From positions 1 through 54,910 of the forward strand of contig JANWKL010000049.1 in the NCBI GenBank assembly GCA_025451375.1: a stretch of DNA of 54,910 nucleotides. Reading direction: 5' to 3'. The stretch comes from Steroidobacteraceae bacterium. Lineage in GTDB: Bacteria; Pseudomonadota; Gammaproteobacteria; Steroidobacterales; Steroidobacteraceae. The notes under the pieces were generated by a model. The model had not been told where the DNA came from and did no database searches. It saw nothing but the letters and a program-made list of their open reading frames with translations. Positions within the stretch are counted from its first letter, which is position 1; every line of letters begins with the position of its first letter. Shown in pieces: positions 7,326 through 18,348 of this stretch. The translations under genes and the position numbers were made by a program.

Positions 7326-8528
7326 ATGAGCAAATCGTTGGCGAAAGACAGCGCCAGTCAGGTCACGCAGACGGTGCGTGCCGGCATTGAATGCGGCGAT
7401 CCAACCGGATGCGTCGTACCCCCCCTGCATCTGTCGGCGACCTTCGCGTTTCGCGGCTTCGCGGACAAGCGCGCCTACGACTACACGCGCTCGGGTAACC
7501 CGACACGTGATCTTCTGGCCGAAGCGCTGAGTGAGCTCGAGCGGGGTGAAGGCGGGGTCGTCACCGCGAGCGGCATGGCCGCGATCACGGTTGTGGGTTA
7601 CCTCGTGCCCGTCGGCGGGCGCATCGTCGCGCCCCACGACTGCTACGGTGGCACCTACCGCCTCTTCGAGGCCTGGCGGCAGCGCGGCGAACGCCAGGTC
7701 GAGTTCATCGATTTTGGGGACGAGTCTGCAGTACGGGCGGCGCTCGCGCGCCCGGCCGCGATGGTGTGGATCGAAACCCCGAGCAATCCGCTGTTGCGTA
7801 TCACGGATATCGCCGCCGTTGCCGCCCAGGCCCGCGCGGGCGGCGCGCTCGTGGTCGTCGACAACACCTTCCTGTCGCCCGGGTGGCAGCAACCCCTCAC
7901 CCTGGGCGCCGACATCGTCGTGCACTCCACCACCAAGTACCTGAATGGTCACAGCGATGTCGTGGGTGGTGCGGTGGTGGCGCGGGATCGCGCTGTGCAC
8001 GAGCAGGTTGCCTGGTGGGCGAACTGCCTGGGGCTGACCGGCGCGCCCTTCGACAGTTATCTGACTCTGCGCGGCTTACGCACCCTGCACGCGCGCCTCG
8101 ATCATCACGGCCGCAATGCCCAGTCGCTGGCGGAGTGGCTTGAGGTCCAGAGCAATGTACGACAGGTGTGGTACCCGGGCCTGAGCTCACACACAGGTCA
8201 TGACATCGCCCGCAGGCAGCAGCGCGGATACGGTGCCATCGTCACGCTCGAACTCGACGGCGGACACGAGGCGGTGCGCGCGTTCGTATCGGGTCTTACC
8301 TGTTTCTCGCTCGCGGAATCCTTGGGCGGCGTCGAGAGCCTGGTTGCCCATCCGGCCACCATGACTCACTCCTCCATGGATCCGCAGGCGCGCACGCGCG
8401 CGGGACTGACCGACGGGCTGATCCGTCTCTCGGTCGGTATCGAGGCGCTCGAGGATCTGCGGGCGGATCTGGCGCGGGCACTGGCGCGCGCCGCGAGTGT
8501 GCTGCCGCGGACGGCGCTCAGCGCCTGA
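7326..8528 (+). CDS. metB: Cystathionine gamma-synthase / O-succinylhomoserine (thiol)-lyase
   Basis: PLP enzyme of the Cys/Met metabolism family that joins O-succinylhomoserine with cysteine (or sulfide) in methionine synthesis. The 400-residue product follows E. coli MetB closely: GCVVPPLHLSATFAF, DYTRSGNPTRDLLAEAL, APHDCYGGTYRLFEA, ETPSNPLLRITDI, VVDNTFLSPG, and the PLP lysine in HSTTKYLNGHSDVVGG. The C-terminal SLAESLGGVESLVAHPATMTH is present. ATG 7326 follows GGCGGAG by seven bases, the site hidden by the hairpin upstream. The alternative of a direct sulfhydrylase cannot be excluded by sequence alone. Confidence 0.93.
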   Translation: MSKSLAKDSASQVTQTVRAGIECGDPTGCVVPPLHLSATFAFRGFADKRAYDYTRSGNPTRDLLAEALSELERGEGGVVTASGMAAITVVGYLVPVGGRIVAPHDCYGGTYRLFEAWRQRGERQVEFIDFGDESAVRAALARPAAMVWIETPSNPLLRITDIAAVAAQARAGGALVVVDNTFLSPGWQQPLTLGADIVVHSTTKYLNGHSDVVGGAVVARDRAVHEQVAWWANCLGLTGAPFDSYLTLRGLRTLHARLDHHGRNAQSLAEWLEVQSNVRQVWYPGLSSHTGHDIARRQQRGYGAIVTLELDGGHEAVRAFVSGLTCFSLAESLGGVESLVAHPATMTHSSMDPQARTRAGLTDGLIRLSVGIEALEDLRADLARALARAASVLPRTALSA

Positions 8529-8565
8529 TAACACTGTCGAACCCAAGGAAGTGGCACCCCTCACA

Positions 8566-8638
8566 GCCGGCAAAAGTCACGTCTTTTGCCGGCGGAAACG
8601 CAGCCGGTGTCCGCCAAATTCGCCGCAGGCGATTTGGC
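8566..8638 (+). repeat. Structured intergenic repeat, copy A
   Basis: Three adjoining inverted repeats lie between the convergent ends of metB and leuB. GCCGGCAAAAG (8566-8576) pairs perfectly with CTTTTGCCGGC (8583-8593). GGCGGA (8591-8596) pairs with TCCGCC (8610-8615). GCCAAATTCGCC (8613-8624) pairs with GGCGATTTGGC (8628-8638). A second copy, inverted, ends the window (54851-54910); GCCGGCGGAAACG, seven variable bases and TGTCCGCC are identical in both. No terminator T-tract is present. Function unknown. Confidence 0.75.
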
Positions 8639-8645
8639 CAATTGT

Positions 8646-9716
8646 CTAGGTCGGTGGCCGCAGCCTGCTGAGCACCGCGTCGCCCGCCTCGGTGGTGCTG
8701 AGCGCCCGCTGACCTTGCGGCGCGAGGTCAGTGGTGAGCGCGCCCGCGGCGAAGGCGTCGGACACGGCGCGCTCGAGCGTCGCGGCTTCGGTTTCAAGGC
8801 CGAGGGAGTGCCGTAGCAACAGCGCGGCACTCAGAATCGCGCCGTAGGGATTGGCAACGTGCCGTCCGGCGATGTCCGGGGCAGAGCCGTGGATGGGTTC
8901 GTAGACGCCGCGCCGGCCCTCGCCGAGGGAGGCTGAGGGCAGGAGCCCGAGCGAGCCGGCCAGCATCGAAGCCTCATCGGTCAGGATGTCGCCGAACATG
9001 TTCTCGGTGACGAGCACGTCGAAGTCGCGTGGCCGGTGGATGAGATGCATGGCCGCCGCATCCACCAGCATGTGCTCAAGGTGCACACCAGGGAACTCTC
9101 GCGCCATCAGGCGCTGGGTCACCTCGCGCCACAGGCGCGAGGTCTCGAGTACGTTGGCCTTGTCGATGGAGGTCAGCCGTCCGCGCCGCGCCTGGGCGAG
9201 GCGCGCGGCCACGCGTACCACACGCTCGATCTCCCCGACCTCGTAAACACACACATCGCGGGCGCTGTGTGCATCACGATGCTTGTCGCCGAAATAGATC
9301 CCGCCGGTCAGCTCGCGCACGAAAATCAGATCCACATCCTGCACGACCTCCGGCTTCAAGGTCGACGCGTCGACGAGGGCCGGATGCACCTTCACCGGGC
9401 GCAGGTTGGCGTAGACGCCGAGTTCCTTGCGCAGGCGCAGCAAGCCGGTCTCCGGGCGCAAGGGCGCATCCGGCGCCGACCACTTAGGTCCCCCGATCGC
9501 ACCCATGAGCACCGCGTCCGCAGCGCGGCACGCGCTGAGCGTGGCATCCGGCAACGGATTCGCGTGGGCGTCGATCGCGGCGCCGCCAAAGGGCCATGCG
9601 GTGAGCTCAAACTCGTGCCCGAACAGGCGCCCAACCGCTTCCAGGCAGCGGCGGCTCTCGGCCGTGACCTCAGGGCCGATGCCATCACCGGCAAGGACCG
9701 CAATAGCGGCCTTCAC
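8646..9716 (-). CDS. leuB: 3-isopropylmalate dehydrogenase LeuB
   Basis: NAD-dependent oxidative decarboxylation of 3-isopropylmalate in leucine synthesis. The 356-residue product begins [14 protein letters not shown] and has GAIGGPKW, the substrate-loop [42 protein letters not shown], the metal-binding [14 protein letters not shown] and the NAD-site [12 protein letters not shown]. The GTG start overlaps the leuD stop (GTGA). It is the last gene of the ilvC-leuB operon; the repeat element lies 8 bases past its stop. Confidence 0.96.
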   Translation of the reverse strand: MKAAIAVLAGDGIGPEVTAESRRCLEAVGRLFGHEFELTAWPFGGAAIDAHANPLPDATLSACRAADAVLMGAIGGPKWSAPDAPLRPETGLLRLRKELGVYANLRPVKVHPALVDASTLKPEVVQDVDLIFVRELTGGIYFGDKHRDAHSARDVCVYEVGEIERVVRVAARLAQARRGRLTSIDKANVLETSRLWREVTQRLMAREFPGVHLEHMLVDAAAMHLIHRPRDFDVLVTENMFGDILTDEASMLAGSLGLLPSASLGEGRRGVYEPIHGSAPDIAGRHVANPYGAILSAALLLRHSLGLETEAATLERAVSDAFAAGALTTDLAPQGQRALSTTEAGDAVLSRLRPPT

Positions 9717-10285
9717 CGGCGCCGCTCGTAGGCGGTGATCTCCTCACCACGGGCGAGGAGATAGCCGAGCTCGTCCACGCCGTGCAGCAGGCAATGCCGC
9801 GCGAACGCTTCCAGCGGGAACTCCACCGCGGCCCCGGAGGGGAGGGTAAGCGTGCCGGCCGCAACGTCGAGCGCGATGTCCGCGCCCGGATGGGCGATCA
9901 GCCACGCACTCGTGGGCTCGTCCACCACCACCGGCAGGAAACCATTCTTCAACGCATTGCTGCGGAAGATATCGGCGATCTGCGTGCTCACGACCGCACG
10001 CAGGCCGTAATCGTAAAGCGCCCAGGGTGCGTGCTCGCGCGATGAGCCGCAGCCGAAGTTTCGTCCCGCCACGAGGATGCTGCACCCCTGGGCTTCGGGG
10101 CGGTTCAGCGCAAAGTCCGCGCGCGGCGCACCCTGCGCGTCATAGCGCCAGTCCGCAAACAGGTTGCCGCCCAGGCCGGTGCGCGTCGTGGTTGTGAGGT
10201 AGCGCGCCGGAATGATCTGGTCGGTGTCGATGTTGGCCGCCGGCAGCACCACGGTGCGCGAGCGTAGCGTCGTAAAGGGTTCCAT
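9713..10285 (-). CDS. leuD: 3-isopropylmalate dehydratase small subunit LeuD
   Basis: Swivel-domain subunit that completes the LeuCD isomerase (2- to 3-isopropylmalate). The 190-residue product has the family's [19 protein letters not shown] and the substrate-binding loop [17 protein letters not shown], then [13 protein letters not shown]. The ATG shares one base with the leuC stop (TGATG), and the stop overlaps the leuB start. The length is normal for proteobacteria. Confidence 0.96.
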   Translation of the reverse strand: MEPFTTLRSRTVVLPAANIDTDQIIPARYLTTTTRTGLGGNLFADWRYDAQGAPRADFALNRPEAQGCSILVAGRNFGCGSSREHAPWALYDYGLRAVVSTQIADIFRSNALKNGFLPVVVDEPTSAWLIAHPGADIALDVAAGTLTLPSGAAVEFPLEAFARHCLLHGVDELGYLLARGEEITAYERRR

Positions 10286-11691
10286 CAGGTGAGTTCGCGC
10301 GGATCGGTGACCCGTCCGCGCACGGCGCTTGCGGCAGCGGTGACAGGACTGGCGAGCAGGGTGCGCGCACCCTTTCCCTGTCGGCCCTCGAAATTTCTAT
10401 TGCTGGTGCTGATGGCGTACTGACCGGCGCCGACCAGATCACCGTTCATCCCTAAACACATGGAGCATCCGGACTCGCGCCACTGCGCGCCTGCGTCCAG
10501 GAACACCTGGTGGAGGCCTTCCGCTTCCGCCTGACGCTTCACATCCTGGGAGCCGGGAACGACCAGCATGGTAATGCCGGGCGCGACGTGCCGGCCGCGC
10601 AGCACTGCCGCCGCGCTGCGCAGATCAGACAGGCGCGCATTGGTGCAACTGCCGATGAACACCACATTGACGGGCTGGTCCTTGATGGCAGCACCGGGCG
10701 TCAGTCCCATGTATGCGAGCGCCTGCGCGAAGGCCGGATCGTCGCCGTGCGCCGGTACCGAGCCACCGATTGGGATCACCATCCCGGGATTCGTGCCGTA
10801 GGTGATCATGGGTTCGATGGCCGCGGCGTCGAAGTCCACCTCCCGATCAAAGCGGGCACCGGTGTCGGTCGGGAGCCTGCGCCACTCATCGAGCGCGCGC
10901 TCGAACGCGGCGCCTTGCGGGGCGCGCGGACGCCTCGCGAGATAGTCGAACGTAGTTTCATCCGGGGCGATCATGCCGGCTCGTGCGCCAGCCTCGATGG
11001 ACATGTTGCACACGGTGAGGCGCTCTTCCATGTCGAGCCCGCGGACGGTCTCGCCGCGATACTCGATCACGTGTCCGGTGCCGCCGGCGATGCCGAGGCG
11101 GCCGATGATGGCGAGGATCAGGTCCTTGGCGGTGACGCCGGGCCGCAGGCGCCCGTGCACGTTGACTCCCAGGGTGCGGGGTTTGCTTTGCAGCAGGCAC
11201 TGGGTTGCCAGCACGTGCGCAACCTCGGTGGTGCCAATGCCGAAGGCGAGGGCACCGAGTGCGCCGTGGGTGCTGGTGTGGCTGTCGCCACAGACTATGG
11301 TCTTGCCGGGCTGCGTGAGTCCGAGCTCAGGTCCAATGACGTGCACGATGCCGCGTTGCGCGTGCTGGAGTCCCAGCAGCTCGACGCCGAACTCGGCGCA
11401 GTTCGCTTCGAGCTCCCGCACCTGGCGCGCTGCGGAATCAATCGCGATCGGCGCGCCGCCGAACACCTGTGCAGTGAGGGTCGGGATCGAATGATCCATG
11501 GTGGCGAGCGCGCGCTCGGGCCGCCGCACGCTGATCCCGCGCTCGCGCAGCAGCGCGAAGGCCTGCGGGGAGGTCACTTCGTGAAGCAGATGCAGGTCGA
11601 TATAGAGCACCGCGGGCGTCGCGGCGCTCTCCGGGCTCACTTCATGTGCGCGCCAGACCTTCTCGAACAGTGTCTGCGGTGTGCTCGCCAT
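10285..11691 (-). CDS. leuC: 3-isopropylmalate dehydratase large subunit LeuC
   Basis: Aconitase-family subunit carrying the [4Fe-4S] cluster. The 468-residue product has [17 protein letters not shown] at the N-terminus, [20 protein letters not shown] in the middle, and the three cluster cysteines in FIGSCTNAR and in GCSMCLGMN. It ends with the usual NRNFEGRQG...LASP. ATG 11691 lies directly next to the ilvE stop, giving tight coupling. It works with LeuD, encoded next. Confidence 0.96.
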   Translation of the reverse strand: MASTPQTLFEKVWRAHEVSPESAATPAVLYIDLHLLHEVTSPQAFALLRERGISVRRPERALATMDHSIPTLTAQVFGGAPIAIDSAARQVRELEANCAEFGVELLGLQHAQRGIVHVIGPELGLTQPGKTIVCGDSHTSTHGALGALAFGIGTTEVAHVLATQCLLQSKPRTLGVNVHGRLRPGVTAKDLILAIIGRLGIAGGTGHVIEYRGETVRGLDMEERLTVCNMSIEAGARAGMIAPDETTFDYLARRPRAPQGAAFERALDEWRRLPTDTGARFDREVDFDAAAIEPMITYGTNPGMVIPIGGSVPAHGDDPAFAQALAYMGLTPGAAIKDQPVNVVFIGSCTNARLSDLRSAAAVLRGRHVAPGITMLVVPGSQDVKRQAEAEGLHQVFLDAGAQWRESGCSMCLGMNGDLVGAGQYAISTSNRNFEGRQGKGARTLLASPVTAAASAVRGRVTDPRELT

Positions 11692-12651
11692 TCAGCCCGA
11701 GGCTGCCGCGCGCGGCGCCGCCATATCCACGTAGTCGAGCCAGCCCCACTTGTCGGCGGTCTTGCCTGAGAAGAGCCCAAAGAAGGCGCCTTGCAGCGCT
11801 TCGGTGATCGGGCCGCGCTTGCCGCTGCCAACCGGCAGGCGATCCACCGAGCGGATGGGCGTGACTTCAACCGCAGTCCCGGTGAAGAAGGCCTCGTCAC
11901 ACAGGTACAGCATCTCGCGCGGCAGCGCGCATTCCTTCACCTCGATGCCGCGCTCGCGCGCCAGGCGCATGATGGTGTCGCGGGTGAGGCCGGCGAGCGC
12001 CGAGTGCGCAAGTGCCGGCGTGAGCAGCACCCCGTCCTTGACCAGGAACAGGTTCTCGCCGGAGCCCTCGCTCAAGGTGCCGTCGGTTGAGAGCCCAATG
12101 CCTTCCGCAAACCCGAGCCGGCGCGCCTCGGCGCCGATGAGCTGGCTCGAGAGGTAGTTACCCCCGGCCTTGGCCAGGGCGGGCAGGGTGTTCGGGGCCA
12201 TGCGCTGCCAGGAGGACACGCAGGCGTCGACGCCGGCTTCCTCGGCTTCAGCGCCCAGGTACTTGGCCCATTCCCAGGCGGCGATCGCGACGTCTGTCGG
12301 CGGCTCGATCTTCGGCGTCACGCCGATCTCACCATAACCGCGGAACACGATCGGCCGCAGGTACGCCCCGCGCGTGAGTGCGTTGGAGGAGATCACCTGC
12401 CGGCAGGCATCGTTGACCTGCCCGGGGGTGAACGGGATGTTGATACGGTAGATTTTTGCCGAATCGAACAGGCGTTTGGTGTGATCCTGCAGGCGGAAAA
12501 TCGCCACTCCGCGCGGTGTCTCGTAAGCGCGCACGCCTTCGAACACCGACGAGCCGTAGTGCAGGGCGTGCGACAGCACATGCACCGTGGCTTTCTCCCA
12601 GGGCACCAGCTTGCCGTTGAACCAGATGTATTTCGTGGCGGGAATGGGCAT
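11692..12651 (-). CDS. ilvE: Branched-chain amino acid aminotransferase IlvE
   Basis: Fold-type IV PLP aminotransferase for the last step of leucine, isoleucine and valine synthesis. The 319-residue product begins with WFNGKLVPWEKATVHVLSHA and has the FEGVRAYETPRG segment, LRPIVFRGYGEIG, the PLP lysine in ALAKAGGNYLSSQL, and the cofactor-binding SEGSGENLFLV. It is embedded between leuA and leuC, where many relatives have no ilvE; this puts transamination of all three products under the same attenuator. Confidence 0.95.
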   Translation of the reverse strand: MPIPATKYIWFNGKLVPWEKATVHVLSHALHYGSSVFEGVRAYETPRGVAIFRLQDHTKRLFDSAKIYRINIPFTPGQVNDACRQVISSNALTRGAYLRPIVFRGYGEIGVTPKIEPPTDVAIAAWEWAKYLGAEAEEAGVDACVSSWQRMAPNTLPALAKAGGNYLSSQLIGAEARRLGFAEGIGLSTDGTLSEGSGENLFLVKDGVLLTPALAHSALAGLTRDTIMRLARERGIEVKECALPREMLYLCDEAFFTGTAVEVTPIRSVDRLPVGSGKRGPITEALQGAFFGLFSGKTADKWGWLDYVDMAAPRAAASG

Positions 12652-12660
12652 GCAGACTCC

Positions 12661-14222
<1,562 letters not shown>

Positions 14223-14226
<4 letters not shown>

Positions 14227-15233
14227 GCGCGGCCTGCCTTGCGCGGACTTTCCGTGAGCCACGGCATGCGCGCGCGCAAGGTGGCGCCGACTTTCTCGAT
14301 CTGTCGGTTCGTGTCCTCCTTGAGGAGCTTATGGTAGGTGCCGCGTCCCGCGGCGTTTTCGCGGATCCATTGCCGCGCGAAGCGCCCGCTCTGCACTTCC
14401 TTCAACACCTTGCGCATCTCGTTCTTGACGCGCTCGTTCACGATCCGTGGACCGCGGGTAAGGTCCCCGTACTTGGCGGTTTCGCTGATGAACTGGTGCA
14501 TCTTGGCGAGCCCGCCTTCGTGCAGGAGGTCCACGATGAGTTTCAGCTCGTGCAGGCACTCGTAGTACGCGACCTCGGGTTGATAACCCGCTTCCACCAG
14601 GGTTTCGAAGCCCTTGACCACGAGCTCCGTCGTCCCGCCGCACAGCACCGCCTGCTCACCAAAGAGGTCGGTCTCCGTCTCTTCCGCGAAGGTGGTTTCG
14701 AGCACCCCGCCGCGGGTGCCGCCGATGCCGTGCGCATAGGCCAGCGCCCGCGCGTGCGCCTTGCCGCTCGCGTCCTGGTGCACCGCCAGCAGGCACGGCA
14801 CGCCGCGCCCCTGCTCGTACTGGCGTCGCACCAGATCCCCCGGGCCCTTCGGGGCGATGAGCACCACATCCAGGTCCTTGGCGGGCTTGATCTGGCGGAA
14901 ATGGATGTTGAAGCCATGCGCGAAGAGCAGGGCGGCACCGGGTTTCAGGCTCTTCCTGATTTGCTTGTAGAACTCTTTCTGCGCCGTGTCGGGCACGAGG
15001 ATGGCAACCAGGTCCGCGCCCTTGGCGGCTTCGCCCGGTTCTGCGACCTTGAGGCCGTCCTGCTTCGCTTTCTTCCAGCTCGCGCCGCCCTTGCGTACGC
15101 CGACGACGACGTCGTGGCCGCTGTCCCTGAGGTTCAGGGCGTGGGCGCGGCCCTGGCTGCCGTAGCCGAGGATGGCGACGCGTGCGCCCTTCAATGCCTT
15201 GCGGTCGACGTGTTTCTGCGAATAAAGCTTCAT
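14223..15233 (-). CDS. ilvC: Ketol-acid reductoisomerase IlvC (class I)
   Basis: NADPH-dependent isomerisation and reduction of acetolactate and acetohydroxybutyrate. The 336-residue size is the short class I form. The Rossmann site [20 protein letters not shown], the magnesium/active-site region [20 protein letters not shown]-type (here [20 protein letters not shown]), and the C-terminal [14 protein letters not shown] are visible. It is the first structural gene after the leader peptide and attenuator, about 48 bases from the terminator stem, with GAGGAG-like purines before ATG 15233. Confidence 0.96.
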
Positions 15234-15280
15234 CTCAAGTGCTCCTCAAAGCCTGCGCCAACGGCTTAGTTGGCATGCAT

Positions 15281-15315
15281 AAAAAACCCCGCAGCGGCGA
15301 CAAGCCGGTGCGGGG
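15281..15315 (-). terminator. Attenuator terminator before ilvC
   Basis: On the minus strand CCCCGCA (15315-15309) pairs with TGCGGGG (15293-15287), with an inner CGGC/GCCG, followed by six T (15286-15281): a textbook intrinsic terminator between the leader peptide and ilvC. Its 5' arm CCCCGCACC is also a perfect 9-base complement of GGTGCGGGG inside the leader peptide gene (15378-15370), giving a competing antiterminator. Six T also follow on the plus strand, so it could act both ways. Confidence 0.88.
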
Positions 15316-15352
15316 TTTTTTGGTGTCTTCTGTCGCTCGTCTGTTTTCTGGA

Positions 15353-15487
15353 TCAGGCGTTCGCGAATGCCCCGCACCTTGCTTCTGTAATAAGAAGCAG
15401 CAGGGCGGGTAGACCCGCAAGCGACGACGGCCGCCCGGCGCTGGCAAGCGCGGCGAGTTCAAGGGCCGTGGAAGCGTTGGGCGTCAT
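15353..15487 (-). CDS. ilv/leu operon leader peptide
   Basis: A 44-codon reading frame (ATG 15487, TGA 15355-15353) just upstream of the attenuator. Near its end it encodes LAGLPALLLLITEARCGAF: six Leu and one Ile in a stretch of eleven codons, where ribosome stalling would sense charged tRNA-Leu and tRNA-Ile. The bases that encode the following Arg-Cys-Gly form one side of the antiterminator. The layout is that of proteobacterial ilv and leu leaders; it carries no Val run. The ribosome site is weak. The product itself has no expected function. Confidence 0.82.
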   Translation of the reverse strand: MTPNASTALELAALASAGRPSSLAGLPALLLLITEARCGAFANA

Positions 15488-15509
15488 GAATGCGAACCAA
15501 ACCTGATGC

Positions 15510-15544
15510 AGCCGATGTCAGCACACCCCCGCCCGTATTGTCAA
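15510..15544 (-). promoter_or_regulatory. Possible promoter of the ilvC operon leader
   Basis: A perfect TTGACA lies at 15544-15539 on the minus strand. At the right distance (17-18 bases) only weak -10 matches are seen (CTGACA or TGACAT). It is about 50 bases before the leader peptide start, a fitting place. Confidence 0.35.
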
Positions 15545-15582
15545 ACGAGCTAAAGTCGAGGCCTTGGGGACGGGGAGTGAAC

Positions 15583-16362
15583 ATGCTGCGCGAGACCGTG
15601 GGTGTGGGGCTGATCGCACCGGAGAAGCACTTCAGGTGGCGCGGAGGGCGGATTACCCGCCTCGAGGGCTTCACTGATGCCGTGTTCGCCTTTGCCGTGA
15701 CGCTGCTCGTGGTGTCCCTGGAGGTGCCGCGCACCTTTGCCGATCTGATGACGGTGATGAAGGGGTTCGTCGCCTTCGGAATCTGCTTCGCCATGTTGAC
15801 CTGGGTCTGGTATCACCACTACCTGTTCTCGCGCCGCTACGGGCTGCAGACCCCGTACGTCATTGGCCTCAACCTGTTACTGATCTTCGTGGTGCTCTTC
15901 TACGTCTATCCGCTGAAATTTCTGTACACGTTGGTCATCGGCGGTGCGAGCGGCGGCCGCATCATGCCGCGGGAGGCTGTGGAGATGATGATCCAGCCAT
16001 CGCAGAACGCGACGCTGATGGTTATCTTCTGCGCAGGCTACACGGCTGTATTTGTGATTTTCGGTCTGCTGTATCAGCACGCGTGGCAGGTGCGCGGGGC
16101 CCTGCAGCTGAATGCGTACGAGACGCTGCGCACCGCGCAAAGTCGCACCCAGCACTTCGGCTTCGCCTCGGTCGGGGTGCTGGTGGCGCTCGCGGCGGTG
16201 TTGCTGCCAACGCGTCTCGCGGGCGCCTCGGGAGTTCTGTTCTTCCTGAACGCCGTCGTAGGCACGCTCGTGGGCCGGATTTATGGCCGGCGTGCCGAGG
16301 TGCTGCTGGCGCAGGCCCACACCCCGCCGACGACAACCGACCACACTGCAGGACCGTCATGA
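15583..16362 (+). CDS. TMEM175-family (DUF1211) potassium-channel-like membrane protein
   Basis: A 259-residue integral membrane protein. The signature of the family, RLEGFTDAVFAFAVTLLVVSLEVP (cut here to its core FTDAVFAFAVTLLV), begins near residue 28 in the first membrane segment. About six hydrophobic segments follow, including CFAMLTWVWYHHYLF and LLLIFVVLFYVYPLKFLY. Bacterial TMEM175 proteins are K+ channels; that activity here is inference. ATG 15583 follows GGGGAG by five bases and was preferred over upstream in-frame codons. Its stop overlaps the ilvD start (ATGA), an odd partner for a biosynthetic gene. Confidence 0.82.
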   Translation: MLRETVGVGLIAPEKHFRWRGGRITRLEGFTDAVFAFAVTLLVVSLEVPRTFADLMTVMKGFVAFGICFAMLTWVWYHHYLFSRRYGLQTPYVIGLNLLLIFVVLFYVYPLKFLYTLVIGGASGGRIMPREAVEMMIQPSQNATLMVIFCAGYTAVFVIFGLLYQHAWQVRGALQLNAYETLRTAQSRTQHFGFASVGVLVALAAVLLPTRLAGASGVLFFLNAVVGTLVGRIYGRRAEVLLAQAHTPPTTTDHTAGPS

Positions 16363-18059
16363 AGAAGCCTGTTGACCCGCGCGGCCACTCCCGCCTGGTG
16401 TTCGATGGCGCCCAACAGGCTCCGGCACGCGCCATGCTGCGTGCGACCGGTTTTACGGACGCCGACTTCGGGCGGCCGCAGATCGGTGTGGCCTCTACCT
16501 GGGCGAACGTCACGCCGTGCAACATGCACATCGGGGAACTCGCGCGCGAGGCCTGCGCCGGAGTGGACGGCGCCGGCGGCAAGAGCGTGCTGTTCAACAC
16601 CATCACCGTGTCCGACGGCATTTCCATGGGGACGGCGGGGATGCGCTACTCGCTCGTGTCGCGGGAAATCATCGCCGACTCCATCGAGGCGGTGGCGGGG
16701 GCGGCTGGCTTTGACGGCCTGGTCGCGGTCGGCGGCTGTGACAAGAACATGCCCGGCTGCGCCATGGCCATCGCGCGCCTGAACCGTCCCGCGGTTTTCG
16801 TCTACGGCGGCACCATCCGCCCCGGGGTCGCGCGGCGCGACATCATTTCAGTGTTCGAAGCGGTCGGCGCACATGCCGCCGGCAAGCTCTCGGACTCGGG
16901 TCTCCTTGAGATCGAACGCACGGCCATCCCGGGCCCGGGAAGCTGCGGCGGCATGTACACGGCCAATACCATGGCGTCGGCTATCGAAGCCTTGGGCTTG
17001 TCGTTACCGGGCAGCTCGGCGCAGGAAGCCGTGGGGCAGGACAAGCGCGCGGACTGCCGTAGCGCCGGTGAGGCGGTAGTGCGGATGGTGGGCGAAGGGC
17101 TGCGGCCGCGGGACATCCTTACGCGCCGTTCCTTTGAAAATGCCATCACGGTCGTCATCGCTCTCGGCGGCTCGACCAACGCGGTGCTGCACCTGCTGGC
17201 GATCGCGCACGAGGCGGGGGTCAAGCTCACGCTCGATGACTTCACCCGTATCGGCAAGCGCGTTCCCGTACTCGCGGACTTAAAGCCGAGCGGGCGCTAT
17301 CTCATGTCTGAGCTGGTGGCCATCGGTGGCATTCAGCCGCTCATGAAGACGCTGCTCACGGGCGGGCTGCTTCACGGTGACTGTCACACGGTCACCGGTC
17401 ATACATTGCGGGAGAATCTTGAAAACGTCCCCATGTATATGAGTGGACAGGACATTGTGCGTCCGCTGTCGAACCCTCTGAAGAAGAACAGCCACCTGGT
17501 GGTCCTGTACGGGAACCTCGCTCCGGAAGGCGCGGTCGCTAAAATCACCGGCAATGAAGGGGTCCGTTTCGAGGGGCGGGCGCGCGTATTCGAAGGAGAG
17601 GAGCGGGCAACGCAGGCGATTCTCGCCGGCCGCGTGAAGCGCGGCGATGTCGTTGTGATCCGCGGCGAGGGTCCGCGCGGCGGCCCGGGAATGCGGGAAA
17701 TGCTCAGTCCTACAAGCGCCATTGCCGGCATGGGTCTCGCGGGACAGGTGGCGCTCATCACCGACGGGCGTTTTTCCGGCGGCAGCCACGGGTTTGTGGT
17801 CGGACATATTTCTCCGGAAGCCGCAGTCGGCGGACCGATCGGGCTGGTGCGCAACCGTGATCGCATCAGCATCGACGCAGCGGCGCGCACCATGCATCTG
17901 GATGTTCCGGCAAAGCAATTACGCGCTCGCCGCGCCGCTGCCAGGCCTGCCAGGCCCTACGCGCTAACCGGCGTACTGGCGAAGTACGCGCAGCTCGTCG
18001 GCAGCGCCTCACGCGGGGCGGTGACCGAGCCGATACAATCACGTCGGCGAGCTTCTTGA
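16359..18059 (+). CDS. ilvD: Dihydroxy-acid dehydratase IlvD
   Basis: Iron-sulfur dehydratase that forms the 2-keto acids of valine and isoleucine synthesis. The 566-residue product has the three conserved cysteines in [18 protein letters not shown] and [14 protein letters not shown], and the C-terminal [21 protein letters not shown]. The reading frame is open far upstream within the preceding gene; ATG 16359 gives the expected beginning ([19 protein letters not shown]). It is divergent from ilvC and so outside that attenuator. It is translationally coupled to the channel-like gene. Confidence 0.95.
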   Translation: MKKPVDPRGHSRLVFDGAQQAPARAMLRATGFTDADFGRPQIGVASTWANVTPCNMHIGELAREACAGVDGAGGKSVLFNTITVSDGISMGTAGMRYSLVSREIIADSIEAVAGAAGFDGLVAVGGCDKNMPGCAMAIARLNRPAVFVYGGTIRPGVARRDIISVFEAVGAHAAGKLSDSGLLEIERTAIPGPGSCGGMYTANTMASAIEALGLSLPGSSAQEAVGQDKRADCRSAGEAVVRMVGEGLRPRDILTRRSFENAITVVIALGGSTNAVLHLLAIAHEAGVKLTLDDFTRIGKRVPVLADLKPSGRYLMSELVAIGGIQPLMKTLLTGGLLHGDCHTVTGHTLRENLENVPMYMSGQDIVRPLSNPLKKNSHLVVLYGNLAPEGAVAKITGNEGVRFEGRARVFEGEERATQAILAGRVKRGDVVVIRGEGPRGGPGMREMLSPTSAIAGMGLAGQVALITDGRFSGGSHGFVVGHISPEAAVGGPIGLVRNRDRISIDAAARTMHLDVPAKQLRARRAAARPARPYALTGVLAKYAQLVGSASRGAVTEPIQSRRRAS

Positions 18060-18348
18060 GACCGCGCCGGAGTTGTCAGCCCCAAGTACAGCGGTTACAG
18101 TTCGTCGCGGCATGCTCACTGCGAAGGCCGGTGGCACTCCGGGGGATTCTTACAACTCAATCGCCCGCTGGGGGGCGCATGCTGGAAACGGGTGTGCTGT
18201 ACAGTGTGGCGGTAAAGGGTCCGGCGGCATTGGCCGCCGGCAGTTGGGGTCCGGTCCCTTTAGGCTGAGGGCAACGAATAAGACTGTTGGTTTGCTGCCG
18301 CCTCGCGCTGGAGCCGGTGTGTAAAGACAAGCTCATTGCTAAGAACTC
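18060..18348. other. Intergenic region with nested hairpin
   Basis: No gene is supported in these 289 bases; an 83-codon plus-strand frame here looks like chance. A nested stem is visible: AAAGGG (18214-18219) with CCCTTT (18256-18261) enclosing a perfect CCGGCGGC/GCCGCCGG (18221-18228 with 18233-18240). No T-tract follows. It may end the ilvD transcript or belong to the tonB leader; no clear promoter is seen. Confidence 0.45.

Noticed and set aside
8566-8593. Hairpin after metB read as an intrinsic terminator
   Set aside because: The 11-bp stem is strong, but no run of T follows on either strand and the same structure belongs to the repeat with a second copy at 54851-54910. The repeat reading explains more.
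15235-15462. 75-codon minus-strand frame across the ilvC attenuator
   Set aside because: It runs through the terminator stem and T-tract and has no ribosome site. The leader peptide frame at 15353-15487 fits the attenuator layout far better.
18073-18324. 83-codon plus-strand frame in the ilvD-tonB gap
   Set aside because: No ribosome site, low-complexity Gly/Arg product and no resemblance to a known protein; it also runs through the nested hairpin.
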